Of a stretch of DNA of 64,000 nt, positions 52,682 through 61,162 are shown piece by piece. Numbering within the stretch: the stretch's first letter is position 1; each line of letters begins with the position of its first letter. The stretch comes from Siccirubricoccus deserti. Its GTDB lineage: Bacteria > Pseudomonadota > Alphaproteobacteria > Acetobacterales > Acetobacteraceae. The stretch spans positions 1 to 64,000 of the forward strand of contig NZ_JACOMF010000001.1 of NCBI RefSeq assembly GCF_014283215.1, read 5' to 3'. Under the pieces are notes generated by a model. The model ran no database searches, was not told where the DNA came from, and worked only from the letters and a program-made list of their open reading frames with translations. A program made the translations under genes and the position numbers.

Positions 52682-53764
52682 TCAGCCGTCGCGCGCCGCC
52701 GCGATCAGATGTCCCCGGTAGCTGACGCAGGATCGGTTATGCAGGCGGGTGTGCCAGGGGAACTCCGCCTGCTCCGCCACCAGCCGCAGCCCCGGCACGG
52801 CGGCGAGCAGCGTCCGCATCTGCGGCTCCGCCGCCCCGCCATGCAGCCCGCGCTGGGAATGGCCGCCGACCCAGCCCTGCACCGCCGTCGCCCGGGTCGA
52901 CCAGTCATAGGGGGTGGCGAGCAGCAGCCGCCCGCCCGGCGCCAGCTGCGCCGCCAGGGCGGCCAGCAGGGCGGGCGGGTCGGGCACGCAGTCGAACAGG
53001 TTCAGCGCCGAGACCACCGCCGCCCCGCCTGGCGCGAAGGGCAGGCAGGTGGCGTCGCAGGCCCAGTAATCCACCCGCTCGGCGCCCGGCAGCGCCGCGG
53101 CGAAGTCGCGCCGGTCATAGGCGAGGCCGATCCGCCGGCGGGCGTAGCGCACCCAGCCCTCCGCCGCGACCCGCCGTGCCAGACGCAGCAGCGCCAGGTT
53201 CAGGTCGCAGCCGAGCACCAGCGCATCTGGGTGGCGCGCGGCCAGCGCGAAGCTCGACCGCCCGGCGCCGCAGCCGGCGTCGATCATCCTGGGGGGCATC
53301 GGCCCGGCCGGCGGTGCGCCGCCCAGCTCCAGCAGCCGTTCCAGGCAGCGCCGCGCCGCGCCGGGCTGCGGCCCACCGGGGTCGGGGGCCTCCTCCGGGT
53401 CGAGGTCGGCATAGCCGTCCCAGCCGTAGGTGGACACCGTCTGGCGCAGGCTGTCGAACCAGCTGTCCGGGCCGATGCCGTCGCCGAACAGGCTTTCGAG
53501 GCCAGGGTCGAGGTCGTCCCGCAGCAGCAGCTCGATGCCGCGCTCAGAGAGCAGCCGGCGCAGCTCCGGGACGATCAGCGGCAGCCCGTCGAGGATCGGG
53601 TATTCGTGCTGGCAGGCCTGGTTGGGGCAATGCAGCACGCCGGTGAGGATATCGCCGTCGCGTTCCGCCGCGACGCGGGCGATGACCAGCGGCTGCGGCC
53701 CGGCGCCGGTCCGCAGGCAGTGCGGGCAGAGCGGGCGGAAAGCCTCGAAATGGCGGCGGCGCAC
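52682..53764 (-). CDS. SAM-dependent methyltransferase with N-terminal zinc ribbon
   Basis: A 360-residue protein. The first 60 residues carry CPHC (about 13-16) and a C-x4-C pair in LHCPNQACQHEYPILDG, a Trm112/YcaR-like zinc ribbon. A class I methyltransferase domain follows, with motif I IDAGCGAGRSSFALAARHPD, then LVLGCDLN and the acidic post-motif VDYWACDATCLPF. It starts at a GTG only seven bases after the PAAR gene stop, so it is likely part of the type VI spike operon. The target is unknown; modification of a secreted effector or a lipid is possible. Confidence 0.7.
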   Translation of the reverse strand: MRRRHFEAFRPLCPHCLRTGAGPQPLVIARVAAERDGDILTGVLHCPNQACQHEYPILDGLPLIVPELRRLLSERGIELLLRDDLDPGLESLFGDGIGPDSWFDSLRQTVSTYGWDGYADLDPEEAPDPGGPQPGAARRCLERLLELGGAPPAGPMPPRMIDAGCGAGRSSFALAARHPDALVLGCDLNLALLRLARRVAAEGWVRYARRRIGLAYDRRDFAAALPGAERVDYWACDATCLPFAPGGAAVVSALNLFDCVPDPPALLAALAAQLAPGGRLLLATPYDWSTRATAVQGWVGGHSQRGLHGGAAEPQMRTLLAAVPGLRLVAEQAEFPWHTRLHNRSCVSYRGHLIAAARDG

Positions 53765-53771
53765 CGGGGGG

Positions 53772-54155
53772 TCAGCCGCCGATCATGACGGTCGGGCAGC
53801 CGGGCGGGATGATCTTGCCGGTCGGCGACGGGATCGGCGCGACGCAGGTGGCATGCATGGTCATGTCGCCGACTCGCGCCGCCGGCATGCCGCCGATCAG
53901 CACCGTCATCGATCCCAGCAAGACCATCCCCGGCCCACCCGGTACGCAGGCCGCCAGAGTGCAGGGCGCGGTGGTGCTGGTGACGGTAGCCGCGGGCTGG
54001 CCGCCGATCAGCACCGTCGGCACCCCGACGATGATCGCCAGCGGCATCGGCGGATGCGGCACCGGCGTTGGCACCGGCGCCGGAGGGTGGATCGGCGCAT
54101 GGCAATGCGGCGCATCCTGCAGGACCATGTCGCCCAACCGGGCCGCTGGCGGCAT
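53772..54155 (-). CDS. PAAR-domain type VI spike tip protein
   Basis: A 127-residue protein. PPAARLGDMVLQ opens the chain and PAARVGDMTMHAT recurs at about 92, with SMTVLIGGMPAARVGD and GCPTVMIGG strands, as in PAAR/DUF4150 proteins that cap VgrG. A Pro/His-rich insert (HCHAPIHPPAPVPTPVPHPP) lies after the first motif and may add zinc ligands. There is no C-terminal toxin domain. It is divergent from the unknown gene at 54395 and followed by the methyltransferase. Confidence 0.82.
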   Translation of the reverse strand: MPPAARLGDMVLQDAPHCHAPIHPPAPVPTPVPHPPMPLAIIVGVPTVLIGGQPAATVTSTTAPCTLAACVPGGPGMVLLGSMTVLIGGMPAARVGDMTMHATCVAPIPSPTGKIIPPGCPTVMIGG

Positions 54156-54394
54156 CCTCGGCTCCTTGAAGCCAGAGCGGTTCGCCAAGGGGCACGGCCG
54201 CCCCGGAGCGTGACCCGGCTCTGAAAACAACAGGCGACAGCGGAGCGGTGTTCAGGTCTGAACGCCGCTCCGCTGCCATGCGCCATCCTACCGCCGATAT
54301 CCTGTTGAAGGGAACTGGCCGCGATTCGCTGACACCGATGGTTGTTGCCGGTATGCTGCCGCAACGGCGGCACGGATTGGGCGAACCAGGCGCG

Positions 54395-55447
54395 ATGGAT
54401 TACCGCATCGACCAGCAGGCTATCGGCACCATCGCCGACATGGCCAGCAAGCTGCCGACCCTGCACGCCCCTATCCCGCCGGCGCTGGCGGCGTTGGAGC
54501 AGCGGCTGTCGCTGCCAGCGGCGGCGGAGGCGCTGGGCGTGCCGGCGGGCTGCCACACCACCCTGCCACCCGATCTGCTGAAGCGGCTGCTCGGCACAGT
54601 GGTGCCGCGGGTGGCGCTGGTCGCCGGCCTGCCGACCCTCGGGACGCTGGCGAACCTGCACGTCCTGGTGGCGGTCCGGCTCGGCTTCCCTCTGCCGAAT
54701 TCGCTGCAACTGCTGGCCAATCTGATGCAGACCCTCGACCTGCGGTCGCTCTCGGTCATAGCCCAGATGCCCTGGGGGCCGCTCAACGGGCTGGCGATGC
54801 TGGTGAACATCGGCGCGCTGCTCAGGCTGCGGCTCGGCATCAACCCCGCCCAGCTGGATGCGAGCCTGCGCATTCAGGAGACGCTGCCGCTGCGGGTCCC
54901 GGCCTTCGGCGCGCCGCTGCCGGCGCTGCCGCCTTCGCCGCAGCTCACCGTGACCCTGCGCTACCTGCTGCAACTGCGGATGCTGTTCTCGCTCTGCGAG
55001 ATGATGGGCGTGCGGCTCGGCGGCCCGGGCGGCATCCCGCATCTGGCAGCGCAGCTGCGGATGCTAATGGCGGTGCGGCTGCCGGTGCTGCGGGTGATGC
55101 CCTCGCTGCTGCCCAACCTCTACCTGCTGGCCCGGATCAACGCGGTCTGGCCGCTGGCGACGCTGAGCATCCCGCAATTCCGCGCGCATATCGCGGCGAT
55201 CCTGAAGCTTGGCGTGCCGCCGATGCCAAGCTGCCTCGGCCCCATGGTGCCGCTAGACCCGGCGAAGATGCCGCCGCCGCTGCCGACCGCGGAGACGGTG
55301 GAGGCGATGCTCGGCACCGACCTGACCGAGCTTGCCAAGGTGAACTGGAAGATCCCCGACACCGTGCCGGTGGCCGAGGCCATCCCCGGTCTCAACGCGC
55401 TGGCGCTGCTGCAGGAGATGGGGCCGGTGCTGGTGCCGAAGCCGTAG
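54395..55447 (+). CDS. Unrecognised 350-residue protein inside the type VI spike region
   Basis: No family is recognised. The ATG at 54395 is the likely start; other in-frame ATGs lie at 54278, 54338 and 54353. The protein is Leu/Pro-rich, low in charge and largely helical. A unit of the form L-x-x-L-x-x-L...(A/L)-x-R-L-G recurs: LANLHVLVAVRLGFPLPN, LVNIGALLRLRLGINP, LQLRMLFSLCEMMGVRLG and LRMLMAVRLPVLRVMPS. The final 80 residues are Pro-rich and polar. No signal peptide. It is on the opposite strand to PAAR and VgrG, converging on vgrG with 19 bases between stops. A cargo effector, membrane-active toxin or chaperone are the options; context favours an effector. Confidence 0.6.
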   Translation: MDYRIDQQAIGTIADMASKLPTLHAPIPPALAALEQRLSLPAAAEALGVPAGCHTTLPPDLLKRLLGTVVPRVALVAGLPTLGTLANLHVLVAVRLGFPLPNSLQLLANLMQTLDLRSLSVIAQMPWGPLNGLAMLVNIGALLRLRLGINPAQLDASLRIQETLPLRVPAFGAPLPALPPSPQLTVTLRYLLQLRMLFSLCEMMGVRLGGPGGIPHLAAQLRMLMAVRLPVLRVMPSLLPNLYLLARINAVWPLATLSIPQFRAHIAAILKLGVPPMPSCLGPMVPLDPAKMPPPLPTAETVEAMLGTDLTELAKVNWKIPDTVPVAEAIPGLNALALLQEMGPVLVPKP

Positions 55448-55466
55448 CCAGAGGCGGCCGCCCGCT

Positions 55467-57425
55467 TCAGTTGATCTTCACGATCCCGCCCGAGATGGTG
55501 GTCATGGCCGAGCCGGCGAGTTCCGCCTGGACCCCCGCGATCTTCACCCCGGCCGGCGTCAGCTCGATCGAGCTCGGGCCGAGCGACAGCTTGATGGCGC
55601 TGGTGCTGACCTCGATCTTGCTGCCGCCGACCACGAGGGTGATGCTCTGCGCCGCATCGATCTTCGAGGTGCCGGCCGAGACCTTCAGCTCGTGGTTGCC
55701 GGTCTTCACCGTGGTGGTTTGGTTGCCGGTATCGACGCTGATCGTCTGGTTGCCGCTCTCGATGGTGGTGGCCTGGTCGCCCTTCACCTTGATCGTCTGC
55801 TTGCCCGCCTTGACCGTCAGCGTGTCGTCGACCTCCTCGATAGTGGTGGTGCGGTTCTTCTTGATGGTGGTGGTCTGGTCGTTGAGGACGATGATGTTCA
55901 TGTCCTTCTGGGCGTGGACGAAGACCTCCTCCGCGTCCTTCTTGTCCTCCAGCCGGATCTCGTTGAAGCCGCCGCCGCCGGGGCTGCTGTTGGTCTTCAA
56001 GGTCGAGCGCGTCTGGTTGGCCGGCAGCGCATAGGGCACGGTAGCGGCGTCGTTGTAGACCCGCCCGGTGATGATCGGCCGGTCGGGATCGCCTTCCAGG
56101 AACTCAACGATCACCTCCTGCTTGATCCGCGGGATCATCATCCCGCCGAAGCCGACGCCGGCCCAGGGCTGGGAGACGCGGATCCAGCAGGAGGCGTTCT
56201 CGTCGCCGGTGTTCTCCCGGTCCCAGGGGAACAGCACCTTCACCCGGCCGTATTTGTCGCAGTAGATCTCCTCGCCCGCCGGGCCGACCACCATCGCGGT
56301 CTGCGGCCCCTGGATCACCGGCCGCCGGGTCAGCCGCCGCGGCCGGTAGATGACGTCCGACGGCACGGTCTGGAACACCACGCGGAAGGTGTCCCGCGCC
56401 TCGCCGCCGGAGGTTTCCTCCACCGTCAGGAAATAGCTGGCGCCGGTGACCAGGTGCTCGCGGTTCTGCGACGCATCGCCGAATGCCTTCAGCTTGAAGG
56501 TGCCGCCGGTCGTCAGCGTCCGCACATTCCCCTCGCCCTGCGCCACCTGCCGCGCGGTGGCGAGTTCCTGCATGCGAATGGCGGCGAGCTTCGAGCCTTC
56601 GGCCGGCGTGGCATAGCCGCCGGGGTAGTCATAGACCTCGAAGCTGTTGAAGCTGTGCGACGGCGGCAGCCGTGACCGCGTGGTCTGGTCGGCGGCCGAG
56701 GTCTCGAAGTTGAAGTCGCGCTGGGTGAAGGCGGCCGGGCTGAAATTGGCGGTGGTCTGCCAGTCCCAGACGTGATCCTCCTGCCGCCGATAGGTGTGGT
56801 CCGCCTCGAAATACTCGATCGTGGCGGCCCCGGGCAGCAGCTTGTGCTTGGCCGGGTCATCGACCAGCACCAGCCTATGCGTGCCCTCCGCATGCTCATG
56901 GTAGTAGTAGACGCCGATCTCCTCCATCAGCCGGCTGACGAAGTCGAAGGTGCTCTCACGGTACTGGACGCAGAACTCCTGCACCGGCAGCGAGCTGGCG
57001 TTGATCGTGTCCAGCCTGAAGTCGCTGCCGAAGCCGGCGTCGCGCAGGGATTGCTCGACGACGTCGATCAGGGTCTTCTGCTGGAAGATCCGGCTCTTCA
57101 CCTGCTGCGACAGCAGCCACAGCATCGGCCGCAGCTCGAAGCGGTAGCGCTCGTAGCCCTGGGCCTGACCGAGATAGGCGGCGCGGGTGATGACCCCGTT
57201 GAAATGGCGATAGCTGGTCTCGTCCGCCAGCTTGATCCTCACCGTCATCTTGGAGCCGAGGATCGACAGCAGCCCGGCCTTGGTGGCGGAGGTGCTGACC
57301 AGGTCCACTTCGTAGCGGAACGGCCGGCCCAGTTCCTCGGTGCCGACCATGCGGTCGAAGAAGAGCTTGAAACCCGGGTCAGGCGTGACCTTGATCTCGA
57401 CGTGGCGGTTCAGCAGGTCGACCAT
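55467..57425 (-). CDS. vgrG: Type VI secretion spike protein VgrG
   Basis: A 652-residue trimeric spike protein. The gp27-like part (about 1-380) includes VQYRESTFDFVSRLMEEIGVYY, the gp5 OB-fold part has GEEIYCDKYGRVKVLFPWDR, then WIRVSQPWAGVGFGGMMIPR and VEFLEGDPDRPIITGRVYN. From about 480 a beta-helix follows with repeating TIEVKG-like strands (KQTIKVKGDQATTIESGNQT). It ends in VKIN without an extra effector domain. It lies 130 bases downstream of tssM on the same strand. Confidence 0.95.
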   Translation of the reverse strand: MVDLLNRHVEIKVTPDPGFKLFFDRMVGTEELGRPFRYEVDLVSTSATKAGLLSILGSKMTVRIKLADETSYRHFNGVITRAAYLGQAQGYERYRFELRPMLWLLSQQVKSRIFQQKTLIDVVEQSLRDAGFGSDFRLDTINASSLPVQEFCVQYRESTFDFVSRLMEEIGVYYYHEHAEGTHRLVLVDDPAKHKLLPGAATIEYFEADHTYRRQEDHVWDWQTTANFSPAAFTQRDFNFETSAADQTTRSRLPPSHSFNSFEVYDYPGGYATPAEGSKLAAIRMQELATARQVAQGEGNVRTLTTGGTFKLKAFGDASQNREHLVTGASYFLTVEETSGGEARDTFRVVFQTVPSDVIYRPRRLTRRPVIQGPQTAMVVGPAGEEIYCDKYGRVKVLFPWDRENTGDENASCWIRVSQPWAGVGFGGMMIPRIKQEVIVEFLEGDPDRPIITGRVYNDAATVPYALPANQTRSTLKTNSSPGGGGFNEIRLEDKKDAEEVFVHAQKDMNIIVLNDQTTTIKKNRTTTIEEVDDTLTVKAGKQTIKVKGDQATTIESGNQTISVDTGNQTTTVKTGNHELKVSAGTSKIDAAQSITLVVGGSKIEVSTSAIKLSLGPSSIELTPAGVKIAGVQAELAGSAMTTISGGIVKIN

Positions 57426-57556
57426 CGTGGGTTATCCTGGGTGCGGCGTTGCGGCCAGCAGGGCACAAGGCAGGCGGCGGCCGGCACCGGCCAGCCGCCG
57501 CACCCCTGCGCGTCCGGCTCCCCGGCGCCCGGAAGCCGGGTGTCGGGGCCGAAGCA

Positions 57557-60500
57557 TCAGAGCCCCGCCGGGCAGCGGAACTGGCGCATCGCCGTCATGG
57601 TGAAGGGATTCATCACGCTGCTGGCGGTCAGCCGGAAGACCGCGCTCCGGCCGCCGGCGTTGAAGGTGACGGTGAAGCGATCCGGCTGCCCGTCGGAGGC
57701 GACGCGGGCGGTATCCAGCAGGCGGTAGAGCGCCCAGGGCCCGGTGCGCTCGACGATGGTCGGCGCGCCGGCGGTCGGCGTCATGGTCAGCCGCACCTGG
57801 TTGCGGCCGCCCGGCCCCGGCCACTGCATCCGCACCGGCTGCTGCGGCCCATGCGCGTAGCTGAGCTGCTGGCCATCCATGTCGAGGCTGACCTGGGCGA
57901 TCGCCGGGTCGAGCGAGACCGGCAGCAGCTCGAACCGCACCACCATCGCCGGGCCGCCAGCGAACAGCCCGTCGCGGATGTCGGCGGCCCGCTGGAACTG
58001 CACCAGGCTGTCGGCGGAGAAGCCAAGCTGGGCATTGTCGACCGACTGCCAGCGCCAGGGCCGGGAGACGGTGTCGACGAAGGGCCGCAGGTTCTGGGTG
58101 AAGAAACTGTCCACCATGCCGCCCGGCCCCAGCAGCCTGGTGAAATCATCGATCGGCACGTCGATCGGGCTGCCGGAGCTGAAGGGGTAGCGGTTGTTCA
58201 GCGCCGTCGCGCAGAAGGGGGCGATGTTGGACCGCCAATTCTCGGCGATCTGCGCCCTCGCGCCGGAGGCGGTGACGCTGGCGCTGCTGCGCGCCGTGGC
58301 GGCCACCATGTTATCGATCGGCGCCGGCAGGGTACGCGCCAGGGTCTGCAGCTGCGACGGCAGGCTGCCGCCGGCCGCCGCGCCGCCACCACCGCCCGCC
58401 GCGGCGCTGAGCAGGCCGGCGCCACCGCCGGCCGCCGCCTGGCTGAAGCCCTGGTAGAGCTGCAGCAGCTTGGCAACGACCTGCTCCAGCTCGCCCGGCT
58501 GCTCCGTGGTGCCGACGAAGTCGCGCAGCCGCTTGAAATGCTCATCCACCCGGATCGCCGGATCGGGGGTGCGGGTATCCTCGGTGACGAAGGCGGCCCG
58601 CAGTGCCTCGGCCGCCTGCCGTTGCCGGTAGGACAGGCCGTACAGCACCTCCAGCCGGGTCGTGGCCTGAAGGTTCCGGGCCGCACGACCGGCGGCGCCA
58701 CCGGGGCCGGCACCTTCCTCGGCCCGGACCAGATGGGTCTCTGCGGCGATCGCCTTCAGCAGGTTGCGGAAGGGCGAGACCGGGCCCGAGAGGGTGTTCA
58801 GCACGTCCAGCCCGTCCGACATCGTCTGGAACGGGCGCATCTGCACATCCGCCAGCACCGCATCCCAGCGCCGGATGTAATCCTCGAAATACAGCGCCTG
58901 CACGTCGCGCCGCAGCTGCGAGATCCGGCGCAAATCGGTAACCGAGATCTCGTCACCGCTGCCGAGCACCCAGGTCGCCTCGGCGACATCCTGCAGGATC
59001 TCCGGCAGCACCGGCAGGAAGACGGTGCGATAGCCGTTGTAGGTGTAGATGCCCGGGATGCCGGTGCTGAGCGGCCGGCCGGAGCGCAATACGAAGACCC
59101 GGTTCGCCGCCGGGCCGGCGGCGTCGCCGATGCGCCATTCGCGCAGTCGCCGCACCGGCTGGCTGGTCAGGATGCGCTGGTAGCTGCGCTGCGCCAGCGG
59201 CACCTGCCGCAGCACGCTGCGCACCTGCTCGATCAGCAGCCCGTCCAGCGGGACCTCGGCCACCGGCTCCTCCAGCAGTGCCGTGACATGCGCCAGCACG
59301 GCGGCGCGTGCCGGCTCGTCCTCCGCCAGCGCCTGGTCGACATCGGCGGCGATCCAGTCGGTGACCAGGGCGGCATCCAGCGGTCCACGCCGACCGAGGA
59401 TGAGGTAGACCTTCAGCGCATTGTACAGGTAGTCGGCATTGCCGATGTTGTTGCGCAACTGCGTCTCGACCCGGGCCAGCAGCCGCGGCAGCAGCAGCAT
59501 GTTGAGGCCGTGCCGGTAGCCGGACTGCGCCCCGGAGCCGAGCCGGCTGCCCTGCCACAAGCCGAAGGTGAGGCCGAGCGGTGCGCCGGCTTCGCGCTGC
59601 TCATAGCCGCCTGGCAGGCCGCGCAGGGTGGCGAGCGCCGGCAGCACCGGCGGCAGTTCGGTCGCCGGTGCCGGGTTTTGCCGCAGGATCGCCAGCTGCG
59701 CCTCGTAGTTATTCACGCCGAGTTGGGCCGCGGCGATCATGTCGCGGTTGCCGAGCCAGCTGTTGAACCAGGCGCCGGTCATTGCCACCAGCAGCAGTGC
59801 GGCCGCCGCATAGGCGCCGCCCCAGATCCAGCGGTTGCGCTTCTCCAGCCGCGGGTCGAGCCCGACCAGGCCGCTTTCGAGGAACACCACCTCCTTCATC
59901 AATCGGGTCAGGAAGTAGCTGCGCCCCTGGCCGCTGAAGGCGGTGACGGCCTGGCGCTGCAGGCCGAAATTGCTCGCCATCGCACCCAGCAGCCGGTCCA
60001 TCGGCATGCCGTTCTGGGTGCCGGAGGAGAAGTAGACACCGCGCAGCAGCGCCGGCGTCTCCAGCCGGCTGGGCTGGAAGATGGCGGTGAGGAAGTCCTG
60101 CGCGGTCTCCCGCAGCGAGGCCATCTGCTGCGGGAAGCCGTAGATCAGCGCCCGGCGCTGGATATCGGGTTCCTGGTGCACCCGCTCCAGCATGCGGTCG
60201 GTCAGCCGCTGCAGCAGCGCATCATACTCGGTGCCGAAGCGGGTGACGGCGGCGGCGCCGGGGTCCTTGCCGTCGTCGAGCGGGAAGGTCATGCCCCAGA
60301 CCTGCTCGCGCTCCTCCTTGCCGAGGCTGTCGTAGAATTCGATGAAGCCGGCGATCAGGTCGGCCTTGGTGAACATGACATAGACCGGCATCCGCACGCC
60401 CAGCTGCTCATGCAGCTCGCGCAGGCGGTTGCGGATGGTCCGGGCATGCTCGGCCTGCTCGCTCTCCTTCATGGCGGAAAGGTCGGAGAGGCTGATCGCC

Positions 60501-61162
60501 AGCAGCACGCCGTTGATCGGCTGGCGCGGCCGGTGCTTCTTCAGCAGGCCGAGGAAGCCGAGCCAGCTTGCGCTGTCCACCGCGGCCTGGCTGTCCTGGG
60601 TGGTGTAGCGGCCGGCGGTGTCGATCAGCACCGCCTGGTCGGTGAACCACCAGTCGCAATTCCGGGTGCCGCCGACGCCGGCCACCGCGCCCTTGTCGGC
60701 CAGCGGGAAATTCAGCCCGGAGTTCACCAGCGCCGTGGTCTTGCCCGAGCCCGGCGGGCCGATGAACATGTACCAGGGCTGCTGGTACAGCGCGGTGCCG
60801 AAGCGCCCGGCCATGCCGGATTTCTTCAGCGCCTGCTGCGCCTCCTTCAGCCGGGTGGCGAGCAGCGCCACCTCATCAGCGGATGCCGCGGCATCCAGCT
60901 CGCCCTGGGTCGGCGGTGCCGCCACCGCCTCGACGAGCTGCTTGTCCTTTCGCTGCTGGCGCAGCATCCGCACCAGGTTGGACACCAGCCAGGCCACCAT
61001 GATCACGGCGATGGCGACGGCCCGTGCCCATTCCGCGCCCAGCGGCCGGATCTCGCCGATCGCGACGAGATCGCCGAACATCCATACCAGCACGCAGACC
61101 ATCACCGCGCCGATGAAGGTGCGGACCCAGGGCGAGCGGAGGAAGGATTTGATGGCTCTCAC
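57557..61162 (-). CDS. tssM: Type VI secretion membrane complex protein TssM (IcmF)
   Basis: A 1201-residue inner-membrane protein. Helices at about 12-30 and 46-65 precede a cytoplasmic NTPase domain with Walker A GPPGSGKTT (135-143) and DWWFTDQAVLIDTAGRYTTQ; a third helix sits near 455. The large periplasmic part reaches TssJ at the outer membrane. MFTKADLIAGFIEFYDSLGK is an IcmF signature. The Walker A is intact, so it may hydrolyse ATP or GTP. The start is GTG at 61162, overlapping tssL by four bases. Confidence 0.95.
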   Translation of the reverse strand: MRAIKSFLRSPWVRTFIGAVMVCVLVWMFGDLVAIGEIRPLGAEWARAVAIAVIMVAWLVSNLVRMLRQQRKDKQLVEAVAAPPTQGELDAAASADEVALLATRLKEAQQALKKSGMAGRFGTALYQQPWYMFIGPPGSGKTTALVNSGLNFPLADKGAVAGVGGTRNCDWWFTDQAVLIDTAGRYTTQDSQAAVDSASWLGFLGLLKKHRPRQPINGVLLAISLSDLSAMKESEQAEHARTIRNRLRELHEQLGVRMPVYVMFTKADLIAGFIEFYDSLGKEEREQVWGMTFPLDDGKDPGAAAVTRFGTEYDALLQRLTDRMLERVHQEPDIQRRALIYGFPQQMASLRETAQDFLTAIFQPSRLETPALLRGVYFSSGTQNGMPMDRLLGAMASNFGLQRQAVTAFSGQGRSYFLTRLMKEVVFLESGLVGLDPRLEKRNRWIWGGAYAAAALLLVAMTGAWFNSWLGNRDMIAAAQLGVNNYEAQLAILRQNPAPATELPPVLPALATLRGLPGGYEQREAGAPLGLTFGLWQGSRLGSGAQSGYRHGLNMLLLPRLLARVETQLRNNIGNADYLYNALKVYLILGRRGPLDAALVTDWIAADVDQALAEDEPARAAVLAHVTALLEEPVAEVPLDGLLIEQVRSVLRQVPLAQRSYQRILTSQPVRRLREWRIGDAAGPAANRVFVLRSGRPLSTGIPGIYTYNGYRTVFLPVLPEILQDVAEATWVLGSGDEISVTDLRRISQLRRDVQALYFEDYIRRWDAVLADVQMRPFQTMSDGLDVLNTLSGPVSPFRNLLKAIAAETHLVRAEEGAGPGGAAGRAARNLQATTRLEVLYGLSYRQRQAAEALRAAFVTEDTRTPDPAIRVDEHFKRLRDFVGTTEQPGELEQVVAKLLQLYQGFSQAAAGGGAGLLSAAAGGGGGAAAGGSLPSQLQTLARTLPAPIDNMVAATARSSASVTASGARAQIAENWRSNIAPFCATALNNRYPFSSGSPIDVPIDDFTRLLGPGGMVDSFFTQNLRPFVDTVSRPWRWQSVDNAQLGFSADSLVQFQRAADIRDGLFAGGPAMVVRFELLPVSLDPAIAQVSLDMDGQQLSYAHGPQQPVRMQWPGPGGRNQVRLTMTPTAGAPTIVERTGPWALYRLLDTARVASDGQPDRFTVTFNAGGRSAVFRLTASSVMNPFTMTAMRQFRCPAGL

